DNA from: Sphingomonas pseudosanguinis
GTDB lineage: Bacteria; Pseudomonadota; Alphaproteobacteria; Sphingomonadales; Sphingomonadaceae
NCBI RefSeq assembly: GCF_014196255.1
Contig: NZ_JACIDH010000009.1
Coordinates: 62,001 to 126,000 of the forward strand
Length of the DNA: 64,000 nt
Direction of reading: 5' to 3'
Shown here: positions 49,582 to 60,002 of the stretch, piece by piece
Layout: each line of letters opens with the position of its first letter
Position numbering within the stretch: the stretch's first letter is position 1
Notes under the pieces: generated by a model
What the model was told of the DNA's origin: nothing
The model's input: the letters and a program-made list of their open reading frames with translations, nothing else
The model's database searches: none
Position numbers and translations under genes: made by a program

Positions 49582-52500
49582 TGCTGGGTCGGCTCGTTCG
49601 TTTCGCGCTGGCGCAGCGGGTCCTCGTCCTCGCTCTCGCCGCCTTGCTGGTCGTGCTCGGCGTTCGCGCCGGGCGCGACGTGCCGCTCGACGTGTTCCCC
49701 GAGTTCGCCCCGCCGATGGTGGAAATCCAGACCGAGGCGCCGGGGCTGTCGACCGAGGAGGTCGAGAGCCTGGTGACGGTGCCGATCGAGACGGCGGTCA
49801 ACGGCGTGCCCGGCCTGATGACGCTGCGATCGAAGTCGGTGCTGGGCCTGTCGTCGGTGCAAATCCTCTTCGAGCGCGGGTCCGACGTGATCCGCGCCCG
49901 CCAGATGGTCGGCGAGCGCATCGCGCAGGTGCAGCCGCGCCTGCCGCTCGCGGCACGTCAGCCGGTGCTAATGCCGCCACTATCGTCGACGAGCCGGGCG
50001 ATGAAGGTCGGGCTGTCGTCGACGAAGCTCGACCAGATGCAATTGTCCGAGCTCGTTCGCTGGACGATCCGCCCGCGGCTGATGGCCGTCCCCGGCGTCG
50101 CGAACGTCGCGGTGTGGGGCCAGCGCGACCGGCAGTTGCAGGTGCTGGTCGATCCCGACCGCCTGCGCGCGGCCGGCGTGACGCTGGCGGAGGTGCGCGC
50201 GGCCGCCGGCGACGCGGTGCTGGTGGGGGGTGGCGGGTTCGTCGACACCCCCCACCAGCGCCTCGCCGTCCAGCAGACGGGCACGGTGCAGACCGCGGCC
50301 GAGCTGGCACAGGCGGTCGTCAGGCAGGCGGGCGAAGCACCGGTCAGGATCGGCGACGTCGCCCGCGTGGTCGACGGCTTCAATGCGCCGATCGGCAACG
50401 CCATCATCGACGACGGCCCGGGCATCATGCTGATCGTTGAGAAGCAGCCGACCGCCAACACGCTCGAGCTGACCCGCGCGGTGGAGGCCGCGTTCGACGA
50501 ACTGAAGCCGGGTCTCAAGGACGTGAAGGTCGACACGACCATCTTCCGGCCGGCAACCTTCATCGAACGCTCGATCGATAATCTCACCCGCGCGCTGATG
50601 ATCGGCTGCGCGCTCGTGGCGGCGGTGCTGTTCCTGTTCACCCGTGACTGGCGGCAGGCGACGATCAGCCTCGTCGCGATCCCGCTGTCGCTGCTCGGCG
50701 CGGGTCTGATGCTGCTCTGGTCGGGCGCGACGATCAACGTGATGATTATCGCCGGCCTCGTCATTGCGCTGGGCGAGGTGGTCGACGATGCGATCATCGA
50801 CGTCGAGAACATCGCGCGGCGGCTGCGGTTGAACCGTGAGGCGGCCGATCCGAAGCCCGCCTTCGCGGTGGTGTTGGCGGCGTCGCTGGAGGTTCGCTCG
50901 GCGGTGGTGTTCGCCTCACTGATCGTGATGCTGGTGTTCGTACCGATCTTCTTCCTGGGCGGGGTCGCCGGTACCTTCTTCCAGCCACTCGCCATCGCGT
51001 ATGTGCTGGCGATCGGCATGTCGCTGCTGGTCGCGCTGACAGTGACGCCGGCGATGTGCCTGCTCCTGCTCCCCAACGCGCCGCTGAAGGAGGAGCGCGA
51101 CACCCGCTTCGTCGCGGCGATGAAGCGCCGCTATCTCGGCTTCCTGCCGCGCGTCGTCGCGAGGCCGGCGATGGCGGTCGGGATCGTCGCGGGCGGGCTG
51201 CTGCTCGCTGGTGTCGGCTATGCGACGTTCAAGGACCAGTTCCTGCCCGATTTCCGCGAAACCGACTTCCTGATGCACTTCGTCGAGAAGCCGGGGACGT
51301 CGATCGAGGCGATGGACCGGATCACGATCCGCGCGTCGAAGGAGCTGCGCGCGATCCCCGGCGTCCGCAACTTCGGCGCGCATATCGGCCGCGCCGAACA
51401 GGCCGACGAGGTGGTCGGCCCCAACTTCACCGAACTCTGGATCAGCCTCGACGAGAACGCCGATTACGATGCGTCGGTGAAGCGGATCAAGGAAGTGGTC
51501 GAGGGCTACCCCGGCCTCTATCGCGACGTGCTCACCTATCTGCGCGAGCGGATCAAGGAGGTGCTGACCGGCGCCGGCGCGACGATCGTCGTGCGCATCT
51601 ACGGCCCGGACCAGGCGGAGCTGCGCGCGGCCGGTGCCCGCGTCCGTGAGGCGATCAGTGGGGTTCCGGGCGTGTCCGACCTTAAGCTGGAATCGCAGGT
51701 GCTGGTGCCGCAGATCCGCATTCGGCCACGTGCGGGCGAACTGGCGCGGTTCGGCCTTACCGCGGGCGAGGTGCGCCGCCAGGCGCAGGTGCTGGTCGCA
51801 CAGGCCAAGGTCGGCGAAATCTACCGCGACCAGCGTGCCTTCGACGTGGCGGTCTGGGGCGAGCCGGCGGTGCGTAACAGCGTCCACGCCTTGCGCGACC
51901 TGATGATCCAGGTGCCCGCGCCGGGCAATGGAGCTGCCGGGGCGCCGGTGCGGCTCGGCGACATCGCCGATATCGAGATCGCCCCTGCGCCCAACGAGGT
52001 GAAGCGCGAGAACGGCCAGCGCCGGCTCGACGTCACGATGAACGTCGCGGGCGCGGACCTCGGCACGGTCGCGCAGGCGGTCGACGCCGCGGTCGCCAGG
52101 GTGCCGTTCGCGACCGGCTATCATCCGCAGGTGCTCGGCGAATATGCCGCACTGAAGGAATCGCGCAGCCGCCTCTGGAGCATCGGGGCGCTGTGCCTCG
52201 TCGGCATCCTGCTGCTCGTCTGGATGGAGTTCCGTTCGCGCCGGATCACCGCCCTGGTCGGTGTCAGCCTGCCGTTCGCGCTGGTCGGCGGGGTCGTCGC
52301 CGTTGCCGTCACCGGCGGGGTGTTGTCGCTCGGCTCGTTGGTAGGGTTCGTTACCGTCATCGGCATCGCCGCGCGCAACGGCATCATGCTGCTGTCGCAC
52401 TATCAGCATCTCGAACGGCACGAAGGCATGACCTTCGGGCGCGATCTGGTGCTGCGCGGTGCCGAGGAACGACTGGTGCCGATCCTGATGACCGCCGCCT

Positions 52501-52703
52501 GTGCCGGCCTCGCGCTGGTGCCGCTGATTGTCGCCGGCAACGCGCCGGGGCATGAAATCGAGCATCCGATGGCGATCGTGATCCTCGGCGGCCTCATTTC
52601 GTCGACCGCGCTCAACCTGTTGCTGCTGCCCGCGCTCTATGCCCGCTATGGCGAGGACCGCGCCGTGCCGCCAGCCACAGCACCGAAGGAGGTGCTGGCA
52701 TGA
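49581..52703 (+). CDS. HME-type RND efflux pump (CzcA/CusA-like)
   Basis: 1040 aa from the ATG at 49581, overlapping the adaptor stop by 1 bp. Twelve membrane helices in the RND plan with two large periplasmic loops. Helix 4 reads [20 protein letters not shown] followed by NIARRL, the acidic proton-relay region of the heavy-metal efflux (HME) group. [20 protein letters not shown] and the late [16 protein letters not shown] are also typical. The metal cannot be told from sequence alone. It works with the adaptor and the outer-membrane factor. Confidence 0.9.
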   Translation: MLGRLVRFALAQRVLVLALAALLVVLGVRAGRDVPLDVFPEFAPPMVEIQTEAPGLSTEEVESLVTVPIETAVNGVPGLMTLRSKSVLGLSSVQILFERGSDVIRARQMVGERIAQVQPRLPLAARQPVLMPPLSSTSRAMKVGLSSTKLDQMQLSELVRWTIRPRLMAVPGVANVAVWGQRDRQLQVLVDPDRLRAAGVTLAEVRAAAGDAVLVGGGGFVDTPHQRLAVQQTGTVQTAAELAQAVVRQAGEAPVRIGDVARVVDGFNAPIGNAIIDDGPGIMLIVEKQPTANTLELTRAVEAAFDELKPGLKDVKVDTTIFRPATFIERSIDNLTRALMIGCALVAAVLFLFTRDWRQATISLVAIPLSLLGAGLMLLWSGATINVMIIAGLVIALGEVVDDAIIDVENIARRLRLNREAADPKPAFAVVLAASLEVRSAVVFASLIVMLVFVPIFFLGGVAGTFFQPLAIAYVLAIGMSLLVALTVTPAMCLLLLPNAPLKEERDTRFVAAMKRRYLGFLPRVVARPAMAVGIVAGGLLLAGVGYATFKDQFLPDFRETDFLMHFVEKPGTSIEAMDRITIRASKELRAIPGVRNFGAHIGRAEQADEVVGPNFTELWISLDENADYDASVKRIKEVVEGYPGLYRDVLTYLRERIKEVLTGAGATIVVRIYGPDQAELRAAGARVREAISGVPGVSDLKLESQVLVPQIRIRPRAGELARFGLTAGEVRRQAQVLVAQAKVGEIYRDQRAFDVAVWGEPAVRNSVHALRDLMIQVPAPGNGAAGAPVRLGDIADIEIAPAPNEVKRENGQRRLDVTMNVAGADLGTVAQAVDAAVARVPFATGYHPQVLGEYAALKESRSRLWSIGALCLVGILLLVWMEFRSRRITALVGVSLPFALVGGVVAVAVTGGVLSLGSLVGFVTVIGIAARNGIMLLSHYQHLERHEGMTFGRDLVLRGAEERLVPILMTAACAGLALVPLIVAGNAPGHEIEHPMAIVILGGLISSTALNLLLLPALYARYGEDRAVPPATAPKEVLA

Positions 52704-54076
52704 TCCGTCGCTTCGCTCCCGCCGTCGCGCTGCTCGCCTCCGCGTGCATGAGCGTGCCCACACCTCCGCCGACGATCGCCCCGCCCAGCGCGACGGGCGA
52801 GTTCGTCCGGCTTTCCGTCGCGTCGATCGCACCGGTGCCGGATGACTGGTGGCGGCTCTACGACGATCCTGTCCTCGACGGACTGGTGCGATCGGCCCTC
52901 GCCGCCAATGCCGACCTGCGTGTCGCCTACGCCAATTTGGACGGCGCGCGCGCCGCTCTGCGGCAGGCACGGGCGGCGCGGCTACCGCAGACGACGGTCG
53001 AGAGCGCGCTGGGGGTCGACAACCCCGCCTCGCAACCGAGCGCGTCGGGCAACGTGCCGACGACGGATTACGATATCGCCGCGACGGCGAGCTGGGATCT
53101 CGACCTGTTCGGCCGGCTGCGATCGGCCGCGACCGCGGCGGGCGCGGATGCCGAAGCGCAGGCCGCCGTCGTCGACGGCTTGCACGTCGCCGTGGTGGCC
53201 GACACGGTGCTGGCCTATGTCGACCTGTGCGGATCGACCCGCGCCATCGCGACCGCGCGCGAAGTCGCGGCGGCACAGGACCGGTCGGTCGCGCTCGTGC
53301 GCGAACAGTTTCGGGCGGGCGAGGTGTCGCCGCTGGAAGTATCACAGGTCGCGACCATTGCCGCTGCCACTCGCGCGGCCATCGCGCCGTTCGAGGCGCA
53401 GCGGGCGAACGCGCTGTATCGGCTCGCGACGTTGCAGGGACGCCCCCCGGCGGAAGCGCGTGCTTATGCGTTCACCTGCACCGCCGCGCCGCGCCTCAGG
53501 ACGGCCGCGCCGATCGGCGACGGGACCGCGCTGCTGCTCCGGCGCCCTGACGTCCGCGAGGCGGAGCGACGCCTTGCCGCAGCCGCGGCGCGGATCGGGG
53601 TGGCGCGGGCGGACCTCTACCCGCGCGTCAATCTGGGCGGAGCGATCGGATTGCTGTCGGGCGGGTTCAAGGCCGTCGCGTCGCCGCTCGTCAGCTGGGC
53701 GTTCCCCAATCAGGCGCCCGCCCGCGCTCGCCTGGAGCAGGCCCGCGCGACCGAGCGCGCGGCGCTCGCCGGATGGGACGTGGCCGTCCTCCGTGCTCTG
53801 CGCGAGGTTGAGACGGCGCTGGCGGCCTATGATGCTGAGACTCGCCGTAACCTCGATCTGGCAACCGCCTCGCGCGAGGCGCAGGCCTATGCCCGGCGTA
53901 CCGCTGCGCGTGTTCGGCTCGGCGATGCGCCCGGACTGCTTCAGGTCGATGCGCAGCGGGCTACAGCGTCGGCGACGTTGCAACAGGTCCAGTCCGATCT
54001 GGCGGTGTCGCAGAACGAAGTGGCGCTGTTCCGTGCGCTGGGCGGTGGTTGGCGAACCGACGCCGGCACGCGATAA
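52700..54076 (+). CDS. NodT-type outer-membrane efflux factor
   Basis: 458 aa lipoprotein (lipobox LASACMS, Cys16). NodT/OprM family features: [20 protein letters not shown] near the N-terminus, [13 protein letters not shown], and two similar repeats that build a trimeric channel with a tunnel through the periplasm ([36 protein letters not shown]). Its ATG overlaps the pump stop (ATGA). It is the outer part of the same tripartite pump. Confidence 0.88.
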   Translation: MIRRFAPAVALLASACMSVPTPPPTIAPPSATGEFVRLSVASIAPVPDDWWRLYDDPVLDGLVRSALAANADLRVAYANLDGARAALRQARAARLPQTTVESALGVDNPASQPSASGNVPTTDYDIAATASWDLDLFGRLRSAATAAGADAEAQAAVVDGLHVAVVADTVLAYVDLCGSTRAIATAREVAAAQDRSVALVREQFRAGEVSPLEVSQVATIAAATRAAIAPFEAQRANALYRLATLQGRPPAEARAYAFTCTAAPRLRTAAPIGDGTALLLRRPDVREAERRLAAAAARIGVARADLYPRVNLGGAIGLLSGGFKAVASPLVSWAFPNQAPARARLEQARATERAALAGWDVAVLRALREVETALAAYDAETRRNLDLATASREAQAYARRTAARVRLGDAPGLLQVDAQRATASATLQQVQSDLAVSQNEVALFRALGGGWRTDAGTR

Positions 54077-54083
54077 CCGGGCG

Positions 54084-54761
54084 ATGCGGATATTGATTGT
54101 CGAGGATGATGCCGACACCCGCGCCTTCGTGGCGCAGGGGCTGGGCCAGGCCGGGCACCAGGTCGCGGTCAGTGCCGATGGCCGTGACGGGCTGTTCCAG
54201 GCGACCGGGGGCGGGTTCGACGCGATCGTGGTCGACCGGATGCTGCCCGGCCTCGACGGCCTCGCCTTGGTCAAGGCGTTGCGCGCGGCCGGTGACGCAA
54301 CGCCGGTCCTGATGCTGACCGCGGTCGGCGGAATCGCCGATCGGGTTGAGGGACTGGAGGGCGGCGCCGACGACTATTTGGTCAAGCCGTTCGCCTTTTC
54401 CGAGCTGGCCGCACGCCTCAACGCGCTGGCGCGCCGGCCGGCACCGCGCGGCGACGACGCGCACCTGCTCCGGGTCGGCGACATCGTGCTCGACCTGCAC
54501 CGTCGCACGGTGGAACGGGCCGGACGGCGTGTGACCCTGCAACCGCGCGAGTTCGCGCTGCTGGCCGAGCTGATGCGCAACCCCCGGCGGGTGATGACGC
54601 GGACCATGCTGCTCGAACGCGTCTGGGACTTCGACTTCGACCCCAAGACCAACATCGTCGAGACGCATCTGAGCCGACTGCGCTCCAAGCTCAACGCCGG
54701 GTTCGACATGGACGCGATCGAGACGGTGCGCGGCGCGGGCTACATGATCCGGGACGCGTGA
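54084..54761 (+). CDS. OmpR-family response regulator
   Basis: 225 aa from the ATG at 54084 (MRILIVEDDADTRAFVAQGL). Receiver with the acidic pair EDD (8-10), phospho-Asp in IVVDRMLPGLDG, and Lys in YLVKPF. Then the winged-helix output domain (VTLQPREFALLAELMRNPRR, ETHLSRLRSKL, IETVRGAGYMI). Related to CzcR/CopR-type metal regulators. It lies 7 bp after the channel gene and overlaps the kinase gene, so the pump operon carries its own control genes. Confidence 0.92.
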   Translation: MRILIVEDDADTRAFVAQGLGQAGHQVAVSADGRDGLFQATGGGFDAIVVDRMLPGLDGLALVKALRAAGDATPVLMLTAVGGIADRVEGLEGGADDYLVKPFAFSELAARLNALARRPAPRGDDAHLLRVGDIVLDLHRRTVERAGRRVTLQPREFALLAELMRNPRRVMTRTMLLERVWDFDFDPKTNIVETHLSRLRSKLNAGFDMDAIETVRGAGYMIRDA

Positions 54762-56095
54762 CGATGATCCGCCGCCTGTGGCGCTCCACCTTCGGCATCG
54801 TCGTGCTGGTCGCGCTGGCCTTCGCCGCGGCGACGCTCGCGATCGGAGGGGTCGCCTATGAGGTGACGCACGAGGCGCTGGAGGAACAGCTCGACCACCG
54901 CGTCGCGGTGGAAACGCGCGCGCTCGCTGCCGAGGCGAGCGAAGCGGGACTGGCGGGGGTGGCCGAAGCCATCCGCCTGCGCGAGGATGCGCGGAACGAA
55001 GCCAGTCTCGACTATCTGCTGGTCGACCGCAACGGGCGGACGGTCGCCGCCACCATCGCCCCGCTCGCGCCGCCCGAACCCGGCTACCAGGAGCATTTCG
55101 GCTTTCGCCGCGGCAATACCACCGGCGTCGGCCAGGCCCTCGCCACGCCCTTGGCCGGCGGGCTTCTAGTCGTCGTCGCCGACCGCCACGACCTGGCCGC
55201 GATCGATCGGACGCTGGCGCTGCTGTTCGCGGGCGCGCTGGGCGCGGTGCTGGCGCTGGGGATCGGCGCGGCGATATTGGTCGGATGGCTGACGCGGCGG
55301 CGCCTGTCACGCATCGATGCCACCGCGCAGGCGATCATCGCCGGCGACCTGACGCAGCGGGTACCGCGCGACGGGTCCGACAGCGAGTTCGATCGCCTTG
55401 CCGCGACGCTCAACCGGATGCTCGACCGCATAACGGCGCTGATGGACAATCTACGGCAGGTCTCGACCGACGTTGCGCATGACCTGCGCACGCCGCTCAC
55501 CCGCCTGTGCAATCAGCTGGATCGCGCCGCGGCCGGGGATGCGGAGGCGATCAATGCCGCCCGCCGGCAAGCCGACGACCTGTTGGAGATCTTCGCCGCA
55601 TTGCTCCGTATCGCCGAGGTGGAAGGACTGGCGGAACGCCGCGCGTTCGCCGCGATCGACCTGTCGGCGCTGCTTGACGATATGGCGGACACGTACCGCC
55701 CCGACTTCGAAGCCACCGGTCATTACCTCGAGACCGATGTCGCTCCCGGTCTTCGCATCGAGGGCGACCGTCGCCTGCTGGCGCAGGCGCTATCGAATCT
55801 GCTGGAGAACACGCTGCGCCATACCCCGGCCGGCACAACGGCAACGCTGTCCGCCCGAACGACGCGCGACGCGATCGAGGTGACGCTGAAGGACGACGGA
55901 CCAAGCGTTTCTCCCGCCGACGCGGAGCGCCTGTTCCAGCGCTTCGCCCGCGCGGAAGCGTCGCGTACCACCGATGGGCACGGGCTTGGCCTCGCGCTGG
56001 TCCGTGCGATCGCTGTCGGGCATGGCGGCAATGCCATCCTGTCGGAGAGCGGAAGCGGGTTCGGCGTCACCATTCGCCTTGCGGGCGGTCGATGA
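54758..56095 (+). CDS. Sensor histidine kinase
   Basis: About 445 aa (GTG at 54758, overlapping the response-regulator stop; an ATG at 54764 is also possible). Two membrane helices (GIVVLVALAFAAATLAIGGV and LALLFAGALGAVLALGIGAA) frame a short periplasmic sensor. HAMP, then HisKA with the phospho-His in VAHDLRTPLTRL, then the ATPase with NLLENTLRHTPAG, DDGPSVSPADAERLF and GHGLGLALVRAIAVGHGG. Small sensor loop, as in metal sensors. Last gene of the pump operon. Confidence 0.92.
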   Translation: MTMIRRLWRSTFGIVVLVALAFAAATLAIGGVAYEVTHEALEEQLDHRVAVETRALAAEASEAGLAGVAEAIRLREDARNEASLDYLLVDRNGRTVAATIAPLAPPEPGYQEHFGFRRGNTTGVGQALATPLAGGLLVVVADRHDLAAIDRTLALLFAGALGAVLALGIGAAILVGWLTRRRLSRIDATAQAIIAGDLTQRVPRDGSDSEFDRLAATLNRMLDRITALMDNLRQVSTDVAHDLRTPLTRLCNQLDRAAAGDAEAINAARRQADDLLEIFAALLRIAEVEGLAERRAFAAIDLSALLDDMADTYRPDFEATGHYLETDVAPGLRIEGDRRLLAQALSNLLENTLRHTPAGTTATLSARTTRDAIEVTLKDDGPSVSPADAERLFQRFARAEASRTTDGHGLGLALVRAIAVGHGGNAILSESGSGFGVTIRLAGGR

Positions 56096-56123
56096 GGATG
56101 ATTCCGACCCTCAAGGTTTCTCG

Positions 56124-56146
56124 AAATCCCGTCAGAACCGGGTTTT
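56124..56146 (+). terminator. Weak hairpin after the efflux operon
   Basis: AAATCCCG (56124-56131) pairs with CGGGTTTT (56139-56146) with one mismatch; the T-rich 3' arm may serve as the U tract. Position 28 bp past the kinase stop is right for an operon terminator. Confidence 0.45.
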
Positions 56147-56219
56147 GAGAACGACCGGCCTTTCCCAATTCACCATCCCAATGGAAATGTACCTGCCGCA
56201 CTCCGGTCATGCGGGCGAG

Positions 56220-56603
56220 CTATCCGAATATTCTGCGCTCACGATCCATTTGTTCTTCCATCATAGCCCAGATGCGGCGAGCGGCTTGGCGGTATCCCTC
56301 CCAATCTTCGGCGATAGCCTTGCTGCTCCAAGTGGTGACGTGTTCACTCGATGCGAGTCGCTTTGCAGCAAATGCACGTTGCATGTCATCAAGTTGCGAA
56401 AGCAGGACGCCGTCAGCCCCCGCCCGCAGCTTGGGAAACAAGACATCGCGCACATACTGTGATCGTGCTGCGCTTGTCCGGCTGAGGCGCAGGCGAGCCG
56501 TGCTGAGCGCGGCTATGTCAGGGATGGGCCGGCTGCAATGCTCACGAACCTCAGCGATACCCGCCGCGATCTGCCGATGATGTTCGTCGAGCGTTTGAGC
56601 CAT
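56220..56603 (-). CDS. Helical hypothetical protein
   Basis: 127 aa, starting MAQTLDEHHRQIAAGIAEVR. Fully helical and charged (SAARSQYVRDVLFPKLRAGA, WEGYRQAARRIWAMMEEQMD). Early HHRQ and a late helix with HVTTW give some resemblance to hemerythrin-like or four-helix-bundle proteins, but no clear metal motif. It is oriented opposite to the efflux operon. Function unknown. Confidence 0.6.
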   Translation of the reverse strand: MAQTLDEHHRQIAAGIAEVREHCSRPIPDIAALSTARLRLSRTSAARSQYVRDVLFPKLRAGADGVLLSQLDDMQRAFAAKRLASSEHVTTWSSKAIAEDWEGYRQAARRIWAMMEEQMDRERRIFG

Positions 56604-56811
56604 CGGCCGATCATAGAATCGAATGGTTAACCGCTGGCTTCGCCCTTTTATAATTCCCGATACATGATCCCATTGGGACTGCCCCTGCCGTCTCGCTGGC
56701 CGTTCGTTTGTGGGGGGGGCCGTGGTGGCCAGGAACTTCGACGAGCATCGCTTTTAATCAGGCCCCTGTGCATTGTAGGGACACAGATTCACGGTAAGCG
56801 TCAGCGGGCAG

Positions 56812-57005
56812 TTAGCGGCGCAGTTTCTCGATACCAAGTTCGCGCCACATCCATTTGCAGTCGTAGGTCGCCATCGGGTCGCTCGGATCGGGCTTTGCGC
56901 CGCTGCGGTTTTCGAGGTGTTTGAGCCAGACAGCAAGACGATCGCGGCCTGCGGCGGTCTTGGCGGCCGCACGCGGGGTGATATCGCCCAGCATCCCGAC
57001 CGGTT
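56812..57005 (-). pseudogene. 3' fragment of a gene cut by the Tn3 transposon
   Basis: An open frame on the minus strand runs out of the transposon end and continues with MLGDITPRAAAKTAAGRDRL, AVWLKHLENRSGAKPDPSDP and MATYDCKWMWRELGIEKLRR before its stop. Its protein-like composition shows the C-terminal end of a real gene. The rest is not found at the other side of the transposon. Function not recognised. DNA between 56604 and 56811 shows no gene. Confidence 0.5.
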
Positions 57006-57045
57006 GGGGTCGGTTCCGGCTGAGGGCGAAATGACACCCTAAGCG
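57006..57045 (+). repeat. Tn3 left terminal inverted repeat (40 bp)
   Basis: Begins GGGGTCGGTTCCGGCTGAGG and ends ACACCCTAAGCG; exact reverse complement of 62179-62218. The GGGG start is typical for Tn3 ends. The transposase stop codon lies inside the repeat. Confidence 0.92.
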
Positions 57046-59936
57046 TTTGCGTCCTTGGGCCAGAGATATTCGCCGGTGAGGAGGATGTGCGCCCATCCGA
57101 GTGGGGAAACATGGGCGAGCAGATGGTCCGGCGTATCCAGCCCCTCGCGACGCCAGGCCTCGACGGCATGGCCGAGGTGCAGGGTGTTCCAGTAGACGAT
57201 GATGGCGGTGAGCAGGTTGAGGCCCGCGATCCGGTAGTGCTGGCCTTCAGTGGTACGGTCGCGGATCTCGCCCTGACGTCCGATGCGCAGGGCGTTCTTC
57301 AGCGCATGGTGCGCCTCGCCTTTGTTGAGGCCGACCTGGGCTCGCCGCTGCATACCGGTGTCGAGAATCCATTCGATGATGAACAGCGTACGTTCGATCC
57401 GACCGACCTCGCGCAGCGCGGCGGCCAGGTCGTTCTGGCGCGGATAGGCGGCGAGCTTGCGCAGGATGCGGCTCGGCGCGACTTGGCCGGCGCTCATGGT
57501 GGCGGCGCAGCGGAACAGGTCGGGCCAGTTGGAGACGATCAGCGCCTCGCGTGCCTTGCCGCCTACCAGCGGGCGCAGCTCGGTCGGCGTGGCGGCAGGA
57601 TCGAAGACGTACAGCCGCTTGGACGGCAGGTCGCGGATGCGCAGCACGAGGCGGTAGCCGAGCATCGCGCTGATCCCGAACAGGTGGTCGGTGAACCCGC
57701 CGGTGTCGGCATACTGTTCCTCGATCCGCCGCCCCGCTTCGTTCATCGTCAGACCGTCGAGCAGATAGGGTGCCTCGCTGACGGTCGCGGGGATCGGCTG
57801 CGACGCGAACGGCGCGAAGCGGTCGTTGATGTGCGTATAGGCCTTGATGCCGGGGTCGTTGCCGTAGCGGGCATTGATCGTGTTCATCGCCTCGCCCTGC
57901 CGCGCGGCAGGGTAGAACTGACCATCGGCGGACGCGGTGGTGCCCATGCCCCAGATCCGCGCCATCGGCAGGTCGCCCTGCGCGGCGACCACGGCGGCCA
58001 GTGCCTGGTCGATCGCCTTACTCTCGACATGCCAGCGCGCGAGGCGGGAAAGTTGCCAATAGTCGTGGGTGTTGCAGGCCTCGGCCATCTTGCGCAGGCC
58101 AAGGTTCAGCCCCTCGGCGAGCAGGACGTTGAGCAGGCCGATCCGGTCGCCGCACGGCACGCCGGTGCGCAGATGGGTGAAGGCGTCGGTGAAGGCGAGC
58201 GCGGCATCGACTTCGAGCAGCAGGTCGGTGATGCGGACGGGCGGCAGGCGGCGGTACAGGTCGAGCACCAGCTCCTCGATCCCGTCCGGCGGGTCGGCAG
58301 TGAGGCGGTCGATGCGCAGCGTGCCGCCTTCGATACTGCCATGCGGGATCGTCCCGTTGCGCGCGGTGCGACCGAGGCGGGCGAGGCCATCGGCAAGCCG
58401 CGCCTGGCGATCGGCGAGCCAGACATGCGGGTCAGGTGGGACCGCCAGCTTCATGGTGTGCGCGACCGTCATCGGGACGAGGACATGCCGCAGGTCGCCG
58501 TAGCGATGCGAACGGTCGAGCCAGATGTCGCCCGAGCGCAGCGCGTCGCGCAGGTGGAACATCACCGCCACCTCGCGGAGACGCGCATCGTTACCGCCCT
58601 TCATCCGCAACTGGCGACGCCATTTGGAATGCGGGCGCAGAAAATCGTCGGTCGCCGGGAGTTCACCCCGGGCGGCGATGGCGGTCACCGCGTCGAGAAG
58701 GGGCCGGGCGACCGGGGCGGCTGCGAGGTCGAGGCAGCGCAGCATACGCGGCGCATAGCGGCGGAAGCGGTGATAGCCCCGATCGACATGGGTCAGCGGA
58801 TCGTCGCCCAGCGTGTCGGTCAGCGTCCTGGCGGTCGCGACGAGATGGTCGAGACGATCCCAGCCCGAGACGCGCGCGACCGCATCTTCCAGCGACGCGC
58901 CGTCGCCATGCGCGTCGAGCAGCGATCGGCCGAGCGCCGCGAACCCGTCCAGCGTCGCGGTGACCGCGCCTCTGGTTTCCGCAAGGCACGCATCGTGCAG
59001 CTGCTTCGCCTCGCGCCAGGTCCGGCCGACGATCCGGTCATGCGTCTCGATCACCGCGTCGGCGGTCGCGGCGGCCCATTCGATGACGCAGACCGCGAGG
59101 ATGGCGCGACGCCGGTCGGCGTTCAGATCGCGCAGGCCATCGGCGAAATAGCGTTCGCCCTGCCGGCGCAACCGGGCGACGCGGTGCGGCGGGACGCCGG
59201 CGATCAGGTCAGCGCCGAGGTTCATCGCGCGCAGGAACTCCAACCGGTCGAGCAGCCGGTTCGCCGCGGCGGAATTGTTGCCCGGCTCGATCCGGCGCAG
59301 CCAGATGAAGCGGCTGATCGCGCCCGGCAGCATCTCGGTCGTCAGTCGATCGAGCCGGGTACAGGCGACGCGATCGAGGCGCGTGGCGATCCGCTTCTCA
59401 ATACCGCGCTCGGCCGCGACCAGCGCGTCGGCGCACAGCCGCTCGATGGTGGTGATCGCCGGCAGTATGGTCATGGTATCGCGGCAGCGGGCGATGAAGC
59501 GCCGGGCGAGATCGTCGTTAGAGCGCGCGTGTTCGGCTTCGGCGAGCAGCCAGTCGCGGAACACGCGTGCCGGTACGCCCTGACCGGGGAACGTCCTGTA
59601 GCCGTAGGTCCGGCGCAGCATTTCCATGTGCTGTTGGCGGGTCTGGCGGCGGACGGCATAGCGAACGAGCGTGTCGCCGACGATGCCGAGCTGGACACCG
59701 AGGAAGGCGGACACCGCCAGCGGGATGACCTCGCCCGGTGCCAGCATCCGGCCGGGATAGCGCAACGCACAGAGTTGCAGCGCGAAGCCGATCCGGTTCT
59801 CCGGGCGGCGTCGCCGGTCGATATGGATCAGGTCGTCATCCGCCAGGATGTAGTGCCGCAGCAGCGACGCTTCGTCGGTCGGCAGGTCAAGCAGCACCGA
59901 CTGCTGCCGGGCACTCAGGATATGGCGGCGCGGCAT
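57039..59936 (-). CDS. tnpA: Tn3-family transposase
   Basis: 965 aa from the ATG at 59936 (MPRRHILSARQQSVLLDLPT). N-terminal DNA-binding region, then the DDE core: WGMGTTASADGQFYPA (first Asp), NARYGNDPGIKAYTHIND (second Asp region) and the late WNTLHLGHAVEAWRREGL. Ending with GWAHILLTGEYLWPKDANA is usual for Tn3 family members. Length is normal and the frame is intact, so the element is probably functional. Catalyses replicative transposition. Confidence 0.93.
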   Translation of the reverse strand: MPRRHILSARQQSVLLDLPTDEASLLRHYILADDDLIHIDRRRRPENRIGFALQLCALRYPGRMLAPGEVIPLAVSAFLGVQLGIVGDTLVRYAVRRQTRQQHMEMLRRTYGYRTFPGQGVPARVFRDWLLAEAEHARSNDDLARRFIARCRDTMTILPAITTIERLCADALVAAERGIEKRIATRLDRVACTRLDRLTTEMLPGAISRFIWLRRIEPGNNSAAANRLLDRLEFLRAMNLGADLIAGVPPHRVARLRRQGERYFADGLRDLNADRRRAILAVCVIEWAAATADAVIETHDRIVGRTWREAKQLHDACLAETRGAVTATLDGFAALGRSLLDAHGDGASLEDAVARVSGWDRLDHLVATARTLTDTLGDDPLTHVDRGYHRFRRYAPRMLRCLDLAAAPVARPLLDAVTAIAARGELPATDDFLRPHSKWRRQLRMKGGNDARLREVAVMFHLRDALRSGDIWLDRSHRYGDLRHVLVPMTVAHTMKLAVPPDPHVWLADRQARLADGLARLGRTARNGTIPHGSIEGGTLRIDRLTADPPDGIEELVLDLYRRLPPVRITDLLLEVDAALAFTDAFTHLRTGVPCGDRIGLLNVLLAEGLNLGLRKMAEACNTHDYWQLSRLARWHVESKAIDQALAAVVAAQGDLPMARIWGMGTTASADGQFYPAARQGEAMNTINARYGNDPGIKAYTHINDRFAPFASQPIPATVSEAPYLLDGLTMNEAGRRIEEQYADTGGFTDHLFGISAMLGYRLVLRIRDLPSKRLYVFDPAATPTELRPLVGGKAREALIVSNWPDLFRCAATMSAGQVAPSRILRKLAAYPRQNDLAAALREVGRIERTLFIIEWILDTGMQRRAQVGLNKGEAHHALKNALRIGRQGEIRDRTTEGQHYRIAGLNLLTAIIVYWNTLHLGHAVEAWRREGLDTPDHLLAHVSPLGWAHILLTGEYLWPKDANA

Positions 59937-59942
59937 GGCCAG

Positions 59943-59974
59943 TGTCCCGGTTGAACAGAAGTCTGTTTTGGACA
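59943..59974. promoter_or_regulatory. Probable res site core
   Basis: Between tnpA and tnpR: TGTCC (59943-59947) and its inverted copy GGACA (59970-59974) frame a smaller dyad ACAGA-AG-TCTGT. Short inverted half-sites in the divergent gap are what a serine resolvase would bind. Only about 66 bp separate the genes, so further subsites may lie inside tnpR. Confidence 0.5.
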
Positions 59975-60002
59975 ACACTCACCCCACGCAAATCAAGGGT
60001 TT

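Noticed and set aside
57087..59954. 955-aa plus-strand frame opposite the Tn3 transposase
   Set aside because: Antisense shadow; tnpA has clear family motifs and fits the transposon structure.
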